64,000 nt of DNA from Mesostigma viride (lineage: Eukaryota > Streptophyta > Mesostigmatophyceae > Mesostigmatales > Mesostigmataceae), in assembly GCA_009746045.1 (NCBI GenBank), contig RPFO01000253.1, forward strand, positions 4,553,332 through 4,617,331. The letters run 5' to 3'. Positions 30,301 to 43,900 of the stretch are shown in pieces (within the stretch, counting starts at the first letter, position 1; each line of letters starts with the position of its first letter). A program made the translations under genes and the position numbers. The notes under the pieces are model-generated. The model was not told the DNA's origin. It saw nothing but the letters and a program-made list of their open reading frames with translations, and made no database searches.

Positions 30301-31086
30301 CCAGACTGTCCACCCTTATTTATTCTGTTACGTCGAGGCATGTTACATCATAGTCTGGCAGCGGCTTGCAAGCAGGAGAGAAAGGGGAATCCCAGGCTAC
30401 CTCTAAGTGCAGTGACCTTAAACGAACGAGGAGAGAGCACGGAGTGTAGCACAGCACACGCCCCCAGCCTTCCGCGGCAGAAGGGCTATACAACAATTAC
30501 ACGGAGGTAAACACCGTCAACACAGTCGGCAACATGGCCAGACGGTATTCACCCCCACAACAGGTAAAACAACGAATGGTCGTCATCCGCAACTTCCATT
30601 CGAACCAACGACATTCACACCCTATAGAGGCACAACGTATAACGAGAACCCCTACGCGTGCGAACCCGGAGAGAAAGCGAGCACGCCAGCTAGCCTTCCA
30701 CAGGCATCGCTTGCAAAGAAAGAATCCTATCTAGGGGACGAACCATATTCGATGACGTTAAATCCTCCTGAGCTGGCCGCCACCCGGTGTCGTTGAAGGC
30801 AAGCCCTGGCCGCCACTAGGTGTCGTTGAAAACAGGAGAGCTGAACGCTATCGTTTATAGCACCTCACCACAGGACTATTGCTAGCCCCGCCGAGTATCC
30901 CAGACTGGCCGCTTGCTGGCTAGGTCGTCGTTGAATCCCTTTACGGGCTGGCCGCCGACCAGTCAGCAGTCGTTGAATTCCGGAACCTCTACCTACGTCA
31001 AACTCAGCCTTGGTATCCTAATTGGCTCACCAACCCTCTCCGCGAGAGTTAGCTAACCTTTCCAGCACATTTCCTCCGATAACCAG
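30301..31086 (-). other. 5' leader of the chromovirus
   Basis: No long frame with family features on the element strand. At 30770-30990 there are four degenerate copies of a unit containing CTGGCCGCC and GTCGTTGAA, about 50-70 bases apart, which may be packaging or translation-control repeats. Confidence 0.5.
31070..31086 (-). promoter_or_regulatory. Candidate primer-binding site
   Basis: Immediately inside the 5' LTR the minus strand reads C then TGGTTATCGGAGGAAA. A primer-binding site starting TGG at this position is expected for a tRNA ending in CCA; which tRNA is not determined. Confidence 0.5.
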
Positions 31087-31669
31087 TGTTACGTCCCGGC
31101 CCAGACACACCTAGCCTGAGCTACGTAGCGAAAGACCCCCCTTGCCGGAATTAGGAATAGTTCAAGGTAGCCTAAAGTAGGTTGCGCTTCACGACGTGAG
31201 TCGTGACATATCTGGCATCACGGCTTGATGCCAAGCTAATTAATACACACTTATAATGGCTAGCAATACCAATTACAAATGGATAATTGCCCCGGGCTCA
31301 ATGTGTAGGCGTATTCGCACTTATCATTCATTAAACCAAGAGGACGAGACTCTCGTCCTCGGACTAATTTAACCTAGGTTGGTGGCGGTGCAGATACACA
31401 CCAATTCCTGCTGGCCAATCCAATTCACACATTCCACGTAGGATCCGGGCCGACATCGACCCCCAACTACAGGATCCTCGCCTAGAACCATTGTCGGACC
31501 CAGAACTGGCGCGGCGCCACGGCACCGGCCCTTAAAAGGTCAGCCTAGGACCAAAATAACTAGCCCAATTCTCACAATAGCCAATATCCATAAAACTCAG
31601 TACAACGGCCACATGGCCTTAGTAATTTATTCCATTGTTACGTCCGACCAAAAGGCCCGGGACGTAACA
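31087..31669 (-). repeat. 5' LTR of the chromovirus
   Basis: An uninterrupted 583-bp LTR with TG and CA ends, followed by ACCGT (31670-31674). It contains a GAGGACGAGACTCTCGTCCT hairpin near 31340. Reading it beside the left LTR shows one base difference. Confidence 0.95.
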
Positions 31670-34430
31670 ACCGTGCCATTCAGCCGTGTGGCCAGCGTGT
31701 CCGTGAGCGTCCATGCCTCGGCGCCATAGGTGAGCTCCGTGAGGACCAGGACCTTGAAGCCGCATGGGCTTGCGGTGCTCGCCCAGGGCCTTCGATTGCC
31801 AGTAGGCCGGTGTTGAGTGATCGACGTACGAAGCCGAGCCCATATTCAGGCCGATGCGGGTGTCCACATCGATGGCGGTGTCGCGGAGCATGCTCCCCAG
31901 CTGAGTTTGAAGCGATCACGGAACGGGACCTTCGTCCCGTATAGCAGCCGCGGCAGCGGCATGCAGGCGACTGGTACGGCCCCAATCACCAATGATCGCC
32001 TCGGTCTTGACGCTAGAATTAAATCTCCAACCCCACCGCCCGCGCCTCCAAGCCCAGACAGTTCCAGCCAGGTCTGAATGTGCTCGAGGTGCTCGATGAG
32101 GGTGGTATCATCCTCGATCATACATCAGGTCGGACAGGCGGTAGCGAAGGCCACCGCCACCATATTTGCGATATATATCGTTAAGGATGTCCAATTAAGC
32201 CGTGCTCGAACCCCTTACTGTAAGAGCAGTAAAGCGTGCACGTGCCTGGCGCATCATGATGACGTGATCCAGGACAATAATGAACAGGTATGGGGACAGG
32301 ACACAACCTTGCCACACCCCGTGGTGAAGGGGGAATGGCGGGTGAAGCCTTCCGCAGTCCGCACTACTGCCTGTGAGCCCGGCCAGTCATACAGACAGCC
32401 GGCGAATGGCAGCAATAAGCGCTGCATGAGGAGGGCACACCGGATCCAGAGCTAGGATGGCCCAAAGAGCCTCCCAGAGGACCGTGTCAAAAGCCTTTAT
32501 TATATATATAGCTAGTCAACAAAAATGAAGACCAGCCTCATAATAATATGTAGTCCACCATAATGATGAATAGATTAATGGGGAGAACACACAGCCCCAT
32601 GCCACACCCCGGTGTGCATGCAGGGGGAATGCCGGAGTGACGCCGTACGTCAGCGGTACCGGCGGACCTGGGCTTGGGACCCTTCAATCTTCATAGAACT
32701 GGCGGATGATCTCAACAATGTACAATGGGACACGGAACACTGGTGGTGGTGGAGGACCACCCACAGGGCGCGTTCTGGCATATAACCGTATCGAATGCCT
32801 TCAATGCATGGTGTAATCCACGAGGATCAATAGCAACGGTAAGAGGCCGGGGGCCAGGCGGCCAACTTCCTCGATCAGGCGGCGTGCAGTCTGATGGTGA
32901 CCATAATACAATTGTGATCAACACGGAAGCCCATATATATTATAAAAATATTATTACTTACAGCAGAGTGAAATCACTCAAACCAAAGCAAACGCCCAGC
33001 TATAAACCTATATACAGAGCCATGTCAAAGCTCTATATACTACGATAAGACCAATGGAAACTCCTAATGGGGGGAACCTAATAGCCCTGCTGCACCGCAA
33101 AATCAGCCCGCGTACGGCGGAGCATGATGCCAGCCATGGCCCGAGTCAGCGCCACCAACAGGCGCTGACGCCAATATGACCATATATATCTCCAGGACAG
33201 TCTCACCTTAATGGAAATCGAGGCCGGCACGCATGCGGTTCAGCAGGAGATGCACGAAGACATTTGAACAGCACGTGCAGGTTTGGAGGCATACGCGGCG
33301 GCAGTTGCCGGTGTCCGCGCCCCGGCCGCGGCGGACCCCTTGCCCTTGTAGAGCATGACCCGGACAGCGGTCTTCCAATACATCGGCGGGGGGTGGCCAT
33401 CTCGTAGAATCCGGTTGCAAACAGCCCGGAGGAATTAAGGCTCAAGCTCAGGCATCCTAACCACCTCCGGTGAAATATTCGGTTCACTCCCATGGCAGCA
33501 TCGAACGACAATGTTGCGGAGGGTGGAGATCGATGTCAGCAGCTCATTCCCGCGGGGTCCACTCACCGCGGGGGCCGTCCGCCAGGGGGGCGGAGAGCGG
33601 CGGGACCAGGTACTAAGTCCGTTTCGCACGTCCACCACGGGCGCCTGCGGGGGCTCAATAGGTCCGCCACAGCTAGCCGCAGGGCATGCAGCGGATCCAA
33701 GCGGGGTCGAGCGGGGGGGGCCGGTGGTCCAGGAGCCCCCGATAGATAGTTTGGCCTGGGAGCTGAACCAAAGCTCAAGGCGTTAATTCACAGGGGGTGC
33801 CTGGGATGTCAGCCCGTAGCGTTTCCCGGCGCCGGCCGGTGAGACGGTTGAGAGACCGGTCGCTATGCCGCCTTGTGCTCAGTTGGCGGCCGTGTGGCGA
33901 TTGATCTCGATCGGCGGCAAGTGCCTGACCACCTCCTCCGCGTGTGCGGACTAGCGGCAATATATATGCTTGGGTAAGCCGGCCGCTCATGGTATGGGTA
34001 CAGGTCCTCCCCCCGGCGGCAGGCCTGCACTAGCGCCAGCCGGGCGGCGACCACCCGGGCATCGCGCAGGTATAGCGGGGCTGGGCGGGTGTACGATGTA
34101 CGTTGCTCACTTGCTCTGAGGGAGCAGCTGAGAGCCAATCGATCCACGGATCGCATGAACAGTTTGTACTGGGTGGCGTGATCTCGAGTCACCCAGTACG
34201 CATTCGGCATTCAGGTGCATCAAACTTAGGTTGCGCAGCCACGAAGGCAGACCTGATTGCATCGCCGCACGTCTCCTCCTCGTACCACCTCTGCCATGCC
34301 TCACCTGGGCCGGCGCCCGCGGACGGGGCGAAGGCAGACGTCCAATCAGGCCGGGCATGTGCAGGGGCGGAGACTGTCAAGTATATAAGTGATCCTTTTT
34401 CAATAAGTCGGTGTGGACTAGACACTAGAA
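31670..34430 (-). mobile_element. 5' part of the LINE split by the chromovirus (degenerate ORF2)
   Basis: From right to left on the minus strand: AWQRWYEEETCGDAIRSAF (about 34290), WKTAVRVMLYKGKG (33385-33345, RT block 2), a KAFDTV-type segment (about 32800), HGVWQGCVLSPYLFIIVLD (32330-32275, RT block B), EDDTTLIEHLEHIQTWLEL (32115-32060, palm), VPFRDRFKL (31930) and VLTELTYGAEAWTLTDTLAT (31745-31690). A second, poorer copy of the QGC-SP block lies at about 32640-32570 and another at about 33100, so parts are duplicated. Many stops and shifts. It continues at 9562. Confidence 0.75.
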
Positions 34431-34432
34431 TT

Positions 34433-34700
34433 GTATCAAGGAGACAACCAGCGCAGGCCAGTTCAATCGGATATCGAGAATCCGAACCATGGTAGCTCGA
34501 GCCTGCCAATGATTATCTTTTCCGCGTTTTCGAGTCGTTCAGGATGATGAATATGAATGGAGATGGAAATGTGTAGCCTTGCATGTACATTGAAATTATG
34601 GCTGGCTTATGTACATGAAGAGCGACTAGATGACCTAGACGGTGGGGCCGGAAACAGCTTGCTTGATCACGGGGTGTGTGTTTCGAGCCTAATTACTGGC
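34433..34700. repeat. Dispersed repeat copy
   Basis: Begins ATCAAGGAGACAACCAGCGC and matches 18769-18985 through ACCATGGTAGCTCGAGCCTG, GGATGATGAATATGAATGGA and GGTGGGGCCGGAAACAGCTT. Small insertions separate the copies. Confidence 0.8.
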
Positions 34701-34960
34701 CGGGAGTGTCTAGATAGTGGTGAGCACCATTGCTGCGATCACTCTCCCACCATTTACGAGGAAATGGCCCGCGAATGGAGAACAACAGAAAAGGTCTAGC
34801 CAGTCAGTCATGACGTTAGCCATGCCATGTTTCCAAACGTCCAAGAACTGCACACGGTACGTGCAAAGGCAAAAATCCGGAGGACATCACTTTCAAATGT
34901 GCTGCGTGAACCAAAACGCCCACGTATATGCCAGAAAACATCATGTTACTGTTACTGTAC
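34701..34960. other. Short unique stretch before the GTT array
   Basis: No supported gene; the long frames predicted here exist only because they run into the trinucleotide array. Confidence 0.5.
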
Positions 34961-35750
<790 letters not shown>

Positions 35751-36720
35751 AACGTTGTTGTTGAACATTGCCCACGCTGCACATGGGCAGCAGAGATTTG
35801 GAAACGGACGAGGGCCAGGACACTGAACAGCATGCCATCACAGGACACTGAACAGCATGTTAATTACTGTAGCGACGCGACGGTGTGGCCAACGAGTCCA
35901 GTGTGCCCAAGCTCGGAACGGCCGCAAAGGAGATATGGTATCGCATATATGGTTCAGATGCTCAGAGATACTACGTGATCCAGCCGGTCCACAACCTGTT
36001 TGTAGAGCTTGTGCCAAGGGGCCGGCAGCACCGAACAGATGTGGGTGACGTTGCAAAAAACACCGGAATTCAGTTGCATGACGGAGCATAATATCTCGGT
36101 CATAGTCTTTGACCAACAAACGATGCAAGAGTTCAAGAAAAGTCTTGCTGAAATCGACTCGATAAGAACAAGTAAGACGGGAAAAACGATGCAACTGACT
36201 AAGAAGTAAGAACAACACCATATTTCGCTGACTATGTATAGCTAACTTAGGTCGGGTGCAAGTCGGAATTGAAATTTGAACTCTGAATTTTGAACTAGGC
36301 GAGTGTGCCGGTTGTCGGCCTGAGTCGGTGAGTATATAAAACTACTCCGGCTTGAGTTTGACAGTGCTCAGTGTAACCAAAGTTGAATTGACCTGCAATA
36401 GGGAGCGTATATCCAGAATGGCTCATGGATATTTCATTCGAATTCATATTCTTTCATGCATGCGGCCCTGCACCTCCAGAGGGACGTACTGTACGGGCTC
36501 ACGCGCCCGGACAGCGTCCTGTACAGGCAGTCGACATGAAGGATCGATACCGGACAGGGACGTCCCCACGTCTCAGCCGGAGGGGCCGGGCTCCTCGTGT
36601 GACCAAATTTGATAACCATATAGTGATTCGGGCCGGGCTGCCCGCAACGGCCCGCAACTATAAGCTAGACAGCTAGATCCATCCACCCCAGATTCCATGT
36701 CCATCCCACTGACGGGAAGC
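35751..36720. other. Intergenic, unidentified
   Basis: A 17-base unit GGACACTGAACAGCATG is duplicated at about 35817 and 35842. Frames open on both strands across 35838-36221 (plus: KLGTAAKEIWYRIYGSDAQR; minus: 127 residues) but neither resembles a known family; it may be a relic. A TATAAAA at about 36333 stands alone. Confidence 0.4.
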
Positions 36721-36721
36721 T

Positions 36722-36800
36722 TATCAAGGAGACAACCAGCACAGGCCAGAAATCGGGAGAATGCGGACCATGGTGAGCCTGCCGTTATCTTTTCGACTTC
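36722..36800. repeat. Dispersed repeat copy, shortened
   Basis: TATCAAGGAGACAACCAGCA, then CAGGCCAGAAATCGGGAGAA and ACCATGGTGAGCCTGCCGTT. It lacks the GTAGCTCGA segment of the 18.8-kb copy and diverges after about 75 bases. Confidence 0.75.
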
Positions 36801-37976
36801 TGCTCACGTGACGCATGCAGTATACTAATATAGTTAGCTGTCACGCGAACTTGCGCGCCGCGCGCAGCCAGGGGCCGGCTCGCCATGCATGTGAGGATGA
36901 AGCGCCCTGGTTGTGCAGGCTTCATGCCGGCCAGTCTATCTGATGTGTTGACCTGATCTGTGCGCCCGGCTACGCCTTGGCGCCTGTGCTCAAGAACACG
37001 CTAGAGACGTCTCCTATATAAGAGAGGTGCAATGCTATATCCAGCCACAGTCAAGCTTTCAAAAGCATTTTTTACATTACAACAATATGATCAAAAGCAC
37101 AAACTACAGATAGCGACAATGACTGGTTCACAGATAAATCACAATACGCATGGCTGCACCATGGCCTTCACACTCACCCACAACTGCTCATTATTAAAGG
37201 GTGAATCAAAGCCATACAAGAGACACATGGGGACAGCCATAAAGAATTGCTACCATAGAGCTGGCAGCCAAAGAATCGTAAAAACAATAATGAGAATCAG
37301 GTGGTGCAGACATGGTGTTAGTGGCCATAGAGCCCAACATACACCAGATCTGTGTCTAAAATTACAAGGGCATGACTTGCAAACTCAGGTCAGACAAGAA
37401 ACTTCCCCAAGTCATCCCTGGAGATTGCCCCTAGAGAATTGCCCGTATAGTACATCACAAACTCGTTTAAAATGTAACTTTTTGGCACACATGTTCCCCC
37501 AGCCTCGATTTGATTCTTCGTTGCCACCCTCGACACTGCAGGTGAAAAGCATTTAGGACATGCTTGTGTCGAGATTTTCGACATGTGCGTTGCTTGTTCA
37601 TTTCTTTCCCGTTTTGGATTCCGTTTCCCCTATCATGCCCACGCCAGTCCTTAGCATGAAAAGCCAGGGTAAGCCAGCTTCTCCGTGCAGATACTCGGCA
37701 CCATCCCTCTTCAGGCATTCCTGAAAACTGCTTTGGAACTCCGGGGAGGCGATCTCGAGCTTGGTCAACGAAGAAGAGATTCTATTGGAATTGGTTGGCC
37801 TCGCATTCCATAAACCACATTGAAGTGTTCATTTCGACATAGCGCTTGTGCCAGTGAACTGGGCCGGGACTTTTTCTAGGCTTTTGACATCCGCAAACTG
37901 AAGATGTCATCAAGCCTACGCATTTTCCCCAAAGCAGCACTCATACAGAGGGCCCACCCGAGTACCCTCATTCATT
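36801..37976 (-). other. 3' flank and probable 3' UTR of the giant gene
   Basis: From 37976 downward this is the untranslated region after the stop at 37977-37979. Candidate TGTAA signals on the minus strand lie at 37362-37366 and 37072-37076, giving a UTR of about 0.6 or 0.9 kb, a usual size in volvocine algae. No other gene is supported. Confidence 0.5.
37072..37076 (-). terminator. Candidate poly(A) signal TGTAA
   Basis: TGTAA on the minus strand, the usual poly(A) signal of chlorophyte algae, about 900 bases after the giant gene stop. The copy at 37362-37366 is the alternative. cDNA ends would decide. Confidence 0.35.
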
Positions 37977-40900
37977 TCACTCCACTGATGGCCCAGCCCC
38001 TGGCGTCATCCCTGCTCTGCTGCCAGTCCCCACAGATTCCCCCCCCGTTGCGGCAGATCCGCTAGCACCCCCCCCCGTGGTGCCCCCGCTGCCCCCGGCG
38101 CCACTCGCGGCCGCCTTCTTCTCTCGCTGCCGCCTCCTCTTATCCAACTCCTCCTTGAGAAGCGCGTTCTGGCGCTCCTTCTCCTTCTCCAGCGCGCTCA
38201 CCAGCTCCTCGCGCTCCCTCCGGCCCGCCATCATGATCTCCTGCATGACCATCTGCTCCTCCGCCTCCACGTCCTCCCGGATGCCCCCGCCCAGCCATCC
38301 ACCCGCGCCGGCCGCCGCGGCCATCACGCCAGAGACGGTGCGCCCGGGGCTGTTGGGGCGCCCCACTGTGGCGGCAGACGCGGGTCGCCTCGACCCTCCG
38401 CTCGGCGTGCTCAGCCCGGCGCGCCCGATGGTCGACCCCATGTTGGTCGAGATTGTGAGCTGTGGAGCCGCGGGTGGTCCCATTCCCAGACCCCCGCTGG
38501 TCTTGGCACGCGGTGTGGCCGTCGTCGCACGAGGCATCGATGCCATCAACCCGCCGCCCTGCATGCTGCTCCCACCCGCCACGCCGCCAAACCCAAGACC
38601 AGCACCCGCAGACCCGCCCATGGACCCGCCGCTCGCGGGCCGGAGATCGAACCGCGCGGCCAGCATTGCGCCGATCCGGTCGGCGAGCTTGGTCACAAGC
38701 GCGTCCTCCCACTTGGCCAGCGAGGCCTCGAGCAGCACCTGCAGCGTGCGGTCGCGCTCGGCGTTCTCCGCCGAAATGCGCGCGGCGCGCTCGTCGTCCT
38801 TCTCCGTGAGCAGGCGCTCGAGACCCAACAGCACTTGAGAGACAAAGGGGGAGGATGCCACAGCGGCTGCTGAGGCTCCCCTGGGGGCGATGCCACCCCC
38901 GAAAGGTCCACCTGACTCCGAGGCGCCTTGCTCTTCCTCGCGCATGCGTTCGGTCTGAAGTCGCGAGAGCCACGCGCGCTGCTGCTGCTGCTGCTGCTGG
39001 GTGGTGGAGCTGATGCTGTCGCCGGCGAGGGCAGAGTCGGGGCGGCGGGAACCATCAGCAGCGGTGGAGGGTCGCAGTGAGGACGCGAGCGAGGACTCGA
39101 CCTGGAGCTGGCTGAGGACCATGTCCTGTCGGTGATGTTAGGAGGGGAAGGGAGAAGAGATGCCGACGTGGGTGGCGATGGTAGGGGCAGGGAGAACAGG
39201 CATGGACGCATGGTCAGACAAGCAGATGTTACAGATATGGAGCTGGCTGAGGACCATGTTCTGCTTGCATGGGGGGGGAGGGCAGGGGCAGCAGCAGGGG
39301 TGCAGCGTGGAAGCATGGTCAATTTGCGCAGATGCGGGTGGCGAGGGCAGGGGCAGGGGTGGAGGGTGGAAGCATGGTCCGAAGAGGTGGATGTAACGAG
39401 CTGAGCTCCAAACACGATGGAGGAATACCTGAAAATTGGTTCCCCCTTTGGCTAGGGGAGAAATATAAACTCAAGTCTAGGGTTTCCAGACATGAGCACG
39501 ATGACAGCTAGTTGTTCAAACAGCTCGTATGCATGACAGATCACCTTTCTGCCTCTAAGATTGCCTACCTGCTTGCTACTGCCGTTGGATGCGTTACGCC
39601 ACCCACCTGCTTGCTGCTGCGCGTGCGCCCCTCCTCAATGGCCAGCAGCTGCTCCGTGACATGCTTGTGCAGCGACGCCAGCGTGGCGCTGCCACCGCCC
39701 GTCACCAGCGATGCCTTGCGGGACTCCGCCTCACGGGTGGCACGCGAGCGGGCGTTGCGGATGGCAGCCATCTTCTGCTCCCGTTCCTTCTCCAGCAGGG
39801 ACAGCTGCAACAGGTGGGCAGCCCAGGAAGCAAGGTCGAGCAAATAAAACACAACAAAACAAAACACATCAAGAAAACACAATCAGTCTAAGCCCAGAGA
39901 GGCAGCTTGAATGGAGCCCAGAAGAGCGGAGCCTGAGGCCACGGAACAAGTTAGATTCTGAGCCCAGCAAATGAATCCCAGTCCACGTCTAGAGAACAAA
40001 ACCAGAACAAGAAAAACTGCGAGTCCAAGCAAACACAAACAGCGAACATTAATCAAATGCAAGTCCAGGCCTTGAGAACACTAGAGTCCCTGACATGAGT
40101 CCAAGCAAGGGATGAGGCTCCCTTATCCCCACAAGCGGGTGGCCCCAGCAGACATGGCTTGGGGGAACAGGCGCAGATGCTGTCCCTGAAAAAAAATCTT
40201 ACCCAAGCGGATTCTTGCCCAAGGCCCAACAAGGGCCACGGAAAGGGCCATGGAAGCATCTTAGTTCACAAATGTTACAACCAAGGACATTTCCTGATCT
40301 GTTTCAAGGACTGCCCCCCCCACCACCGGCATGTCTCCCATGCACCGTTCTGTCTATTTTAACAATCCGTTACCGCACAGACCGTGCGCCACGCACCTGC
40401 CGGTTGCGCTCGGCAAGCAGCGCGCCATCGACTTTCCCTTAGGTTCAACAACTCTGCTCACGCACCGTCTGTTCACACACCCATGGCTACACGGTTGCCC
40501 GCACCCACCAGCCGGCCTTGTTCTGCACGCAGCACCTTTTCCACCCCCATCCATCTATTCGCAGACCCGTCTCTTCCAACGGTTGCCCCCACCCACCTGG
40601 CGGTCGCGCTCCGCCAGCAATGCGCTCATCAGGTGCTCTGACCCGCTGCCGGACGCCAGAAGCTGCTGCCGACGGCGCGCCATCCCGTCCTCGATCTCGC
40701 GCCGCTTCGCCGCAAGCGACTGGGGTAGGTTGCGGGGTGATGGAGGTGGTGGGGGTGAGGGAGGTTGCGGAGTCACAGGTAAGTAAGTGAGGTGGGAGTA
40801 AAATGCAGAAGAAGGGTTAGGCATGTTTGAAAACGAGGTAGGTATTCGATCTCTCACATCATGAAAATAAAACTTACCGCCGTGACCTGCGCGAGCTCGC

Positions 40901-43900
40901 CCCTCTCTTCCTCCTCGATTTGCGCCAACGCGACCCCGTACTCCACCTCCGCCGCTGCCTCTGCGCGCTCCCTCGCGCCTGCCTCCCCTCCCTTGCCAAA
41001 CGCCGCCACGTGCGCCAGCAGTGCCTCCACCTGCACGGCCGCCCGCTCTGTGCCCCTCATCCTCGCCTCGATGAGCGGCCGCTCCGGAGGGGCCCGCCGC
41101 AATATCGCCCCGAGCTCATGCAGCTGTCGTAGCCGCAGCTCGACCTGGGCTGCCAGGTGGGCCGCGTCGAGGGATTCCGTGAGGGATGCAAGAAGCGCGG
41201 ACTCCTCGTCCTCGAAACGGCGTCGCAGGTCGAGTATCGCACGCTGGCCCTGGGACTGGAGGTCGTCGGCGCGGGTGGGTGAGGGTGCTGCGCGCACCTG
41301 GGCCGCAACCTGAGTTGAAGCGTTTGTGTTGGTACAGCAAAGTGCGCCCCATTGAGGTTAGATATACACAAACACGAAATAGATGTACACGGGCACCTGC
41401 CAGGGTAAGTCGTGATTCGATCCGCCCGAGTTTTAGTGTGACCCAGCTCTCGCGTCACACGTGCAGGAGTCACAACGAACATCGCCAGGGGCTCGAAAGT
41501 GGGGTAAAGGAGTGAAATGAGCCCCGCTAGGGGTTATGATGATGTGCGTAGACTATGCATCAATATTATGCATATACTATCTTTATATTGTGCGCATACG
41601 GTGCGTACATTACAATAAGCAGCAGTACACGGAATCAGGTGAAAGCCACGCGGCATGATAGCCAAGCACCGAGGAGCCATGCGACCCCACCCCCAGCCAA
41701 CCCTCATCTGGATAAGAGCCGGCTGACGTTCCTTACCTGCTCCCTCAGCCGCTGCACCTCCTGGTCGCGCCGCATCTGCAGCGCGCCAAGCGGCGCCACC
41801 GCGGCCGCCACCCGCTCCTCCATCTGCCGTGCCGCAAGCGCGGTCGCCTCCCTCGCGTGCCTGCCCCTCATCACCTCTTCGATGCGCACCAGCAGCTCCT
41901 CTGGTGACGACGCGGAAGAAGACGAGGGCAAGGTGCCAGAGGATGAGGACGGTTGGCCAGCAGTGGTGGTATCAAGGCCATCGCCAAGCCCACCGGGAAG
42001 GGTGGAGGAACCGATGCCAGCAGCAGCGGTACCACCGCCTGTGGCGGCGGAGAATGCATCGAGCAGCGCCGACATCTCTGAGTGGTCGCTCGCCGCCTCG
42101 CGTTCCTGCCGCTGGCGGTCCACCAGCGCCTGTGTGTGTATGTGTGTGTGTGTGTGGTAAATAAAACAGGAAGGGGGGCATTGAGGAGGCACGGGGAAGA
42201 AAAAAGGCATGAGAGGTCCACCAGCACCTGGGGGGGGGGGAATTAAAAGAGGAGTGGGGGCATTAAGGGGGCATGGGCAAAAAAAAAGAAGGCATGAGGG
42301 GTCCACCAGCGCCTTGGGGGTAGGGGGAACAAGTGGGGAGTGGAATGGGAAGGAAAGGAAAAGAGGGTGATTAGGGGCAAACGGAAAAAAAGGAAAGTTC
42401 TTAGGGGGTCCACAAATGCCTGGGGGGGTTGGGGGGGGGGGGGGGCGGTGGCGGGACAGGGGGATGGGGAGCAGGAAATCACCAACGTCGTACAAAGACA
42501 TTGTTTGTGGACTTCAAGTGAGTTGAAGGGTGGGCGCGGTTGGGAAAACGGGAGTCAAAGACAAGGAAAAATTTTTAGAAAAAGAGCGATCCAGTGCATG
42601 CATGTTATTATGAACATGGCCGTGGCCCCCTCTCACGTGCATCACCTTGCACGTTCGTTACAAACACATCTCACGCTCTACCCCCTCTCTCACACATGCC
42701 ACCCTTCCAGCCATCCTCACCTGCATCGCCAGCAGGTGTGCACGCGCGCCGGCCTCCCTCTCCGCCGCGGTCGCCCACCCCCTCGCCTCCGCCCGCTGCG
42801 CCTCCCGGAGAGCCGCCATCTCCTTTTGCTGCCGCACGGCACACTCCTCCTGTGCCGCCGCCGCCAGGGACTTGCGCCCGCCGCCCATGACGCCGCTTCC
42901 CACGCCCATGCTGGACGTGAAAGAGCCCGTCATGGCGGTGCCAGTGAGCGAGGACGCCAGCGCCTCGTCTGTCGTGCTGTGCACTCGCAGCTGCTCCCTG
43001 GCCAGGGACTCTAGTTGCGCGTCGGCACGCGCGCGGTCGTCGGCGGCTGCCTGCTTGAGTTTCGCCTTTTGCGCGCGCTTCTCCTCAAGGCGCTTCAGAA
43101 CCTGGTCAAGTGGAAAGGGTGGTGGGGTAAACGAGAGGGAGAAGGGGAGGGGGAGAAGGGGGGGAGGGTTGAGAGTTTGGGAGAAATAGAAAGGGGGGAC
43201 GATCGAGGCATGGTTAAGGGGAAGGAGCGGTGGGGGGCAGGGAGGGAGAGGGGGAATATAGAGGAAGGAGGGGGCATATAGAGGAAGGAGGGGGCATACA
43301 GAGGAAAGAGGGGGCAGGGAGGGAGAGAGGGCAGGGAGGGAGAGGGGGCATATTGAGGAAAGAGGGGGCATATAGAGGAAGGAGGGGGCATATTAAGGAG
43401 AGAACTAGGGGACTGTCCAAGCCACTACACCCACCATCTCACTCCGAACCGCGCCCCATCGCATTTCTGATGACCAACGGTTGATAGAACACATCAGGGC
43501 CAACATGATGCTACCACCCGCACACACACCTCGCACCCTTCACTCCAACCCACCTTCTCGCTCTGGATCGCCTTCTCGCGCCCCATCGCCGCCCGGCACG
43601 CAGCGATGTCCTGCCGCATCTGCGCCAGGATCCGCGCCTTCTCCTCCGCGCTCATGTCCTCACGCGCCCTCAGCTGCCGCTCCACGTTCTCGTAGGCCGC
43701 CTTCTTGCCCTCCAGAGCAGCTTGTCGCTCCGCTAATGCCGCCGCCGCGCGCTGCTCCTCGGCCACCTGCTCCTCGAGCGCGATGCGGTCCAGCTCGGCC
43801 AGCTCGCGGACCGTGCGCTCGGCGCTGCTGGCCGCCGCCTCGCCGATGGCTGCCGCGAGCGCCACCTGCGTGTGTGGGGGGGTGGCGTGAGATTGTGATG

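Larger units (their letters stand above)
9568..31669 (-). mobile_element. Ty3/gypsy chromovirus with nested insertions, 22.1-kb footprint
   Basis: Both ends are the same 583-bp LTR (TGTTACGTCC to GGACGTAACA), and the flanks carry the 5-bp duplication ACCGT at 9563-9567 and 31670-31674. Order on the minus strand from the right: 5' LTR, leader with an RNase-H1-type hybrid-binding domain, gag with zinc knuckle, protease, RT, RNase H, integrase, chromodomain, an extra reading region, polypurine tract, 3' LTR. Four later insertions (9721-11427, 17531-23906, 25484-27920 and, inside the last, 26207-27913) add about 10.5 kb; the element itself is about 11.6 kb. The coding frames have at least six shifts and one in-frame stop, although the LTRs differ at a single base. 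Confidence 0.95.

Noticed and set aside
37032-37556. A 174-residue plus-strand ORF with a TATATAA upstream
   Set aside because: The TATA is only about 14 bases before the ATG, no family features are visible, and it lies antisense in the probable 3' UTR of the giant gene.
40391-40427. The echo of the exon end as a real extra exon
   Set aside because: It has a donor-like edge and reads ALLAERNRQ, but no acceptor was found upstream and the main exon chain is already in phase without it.
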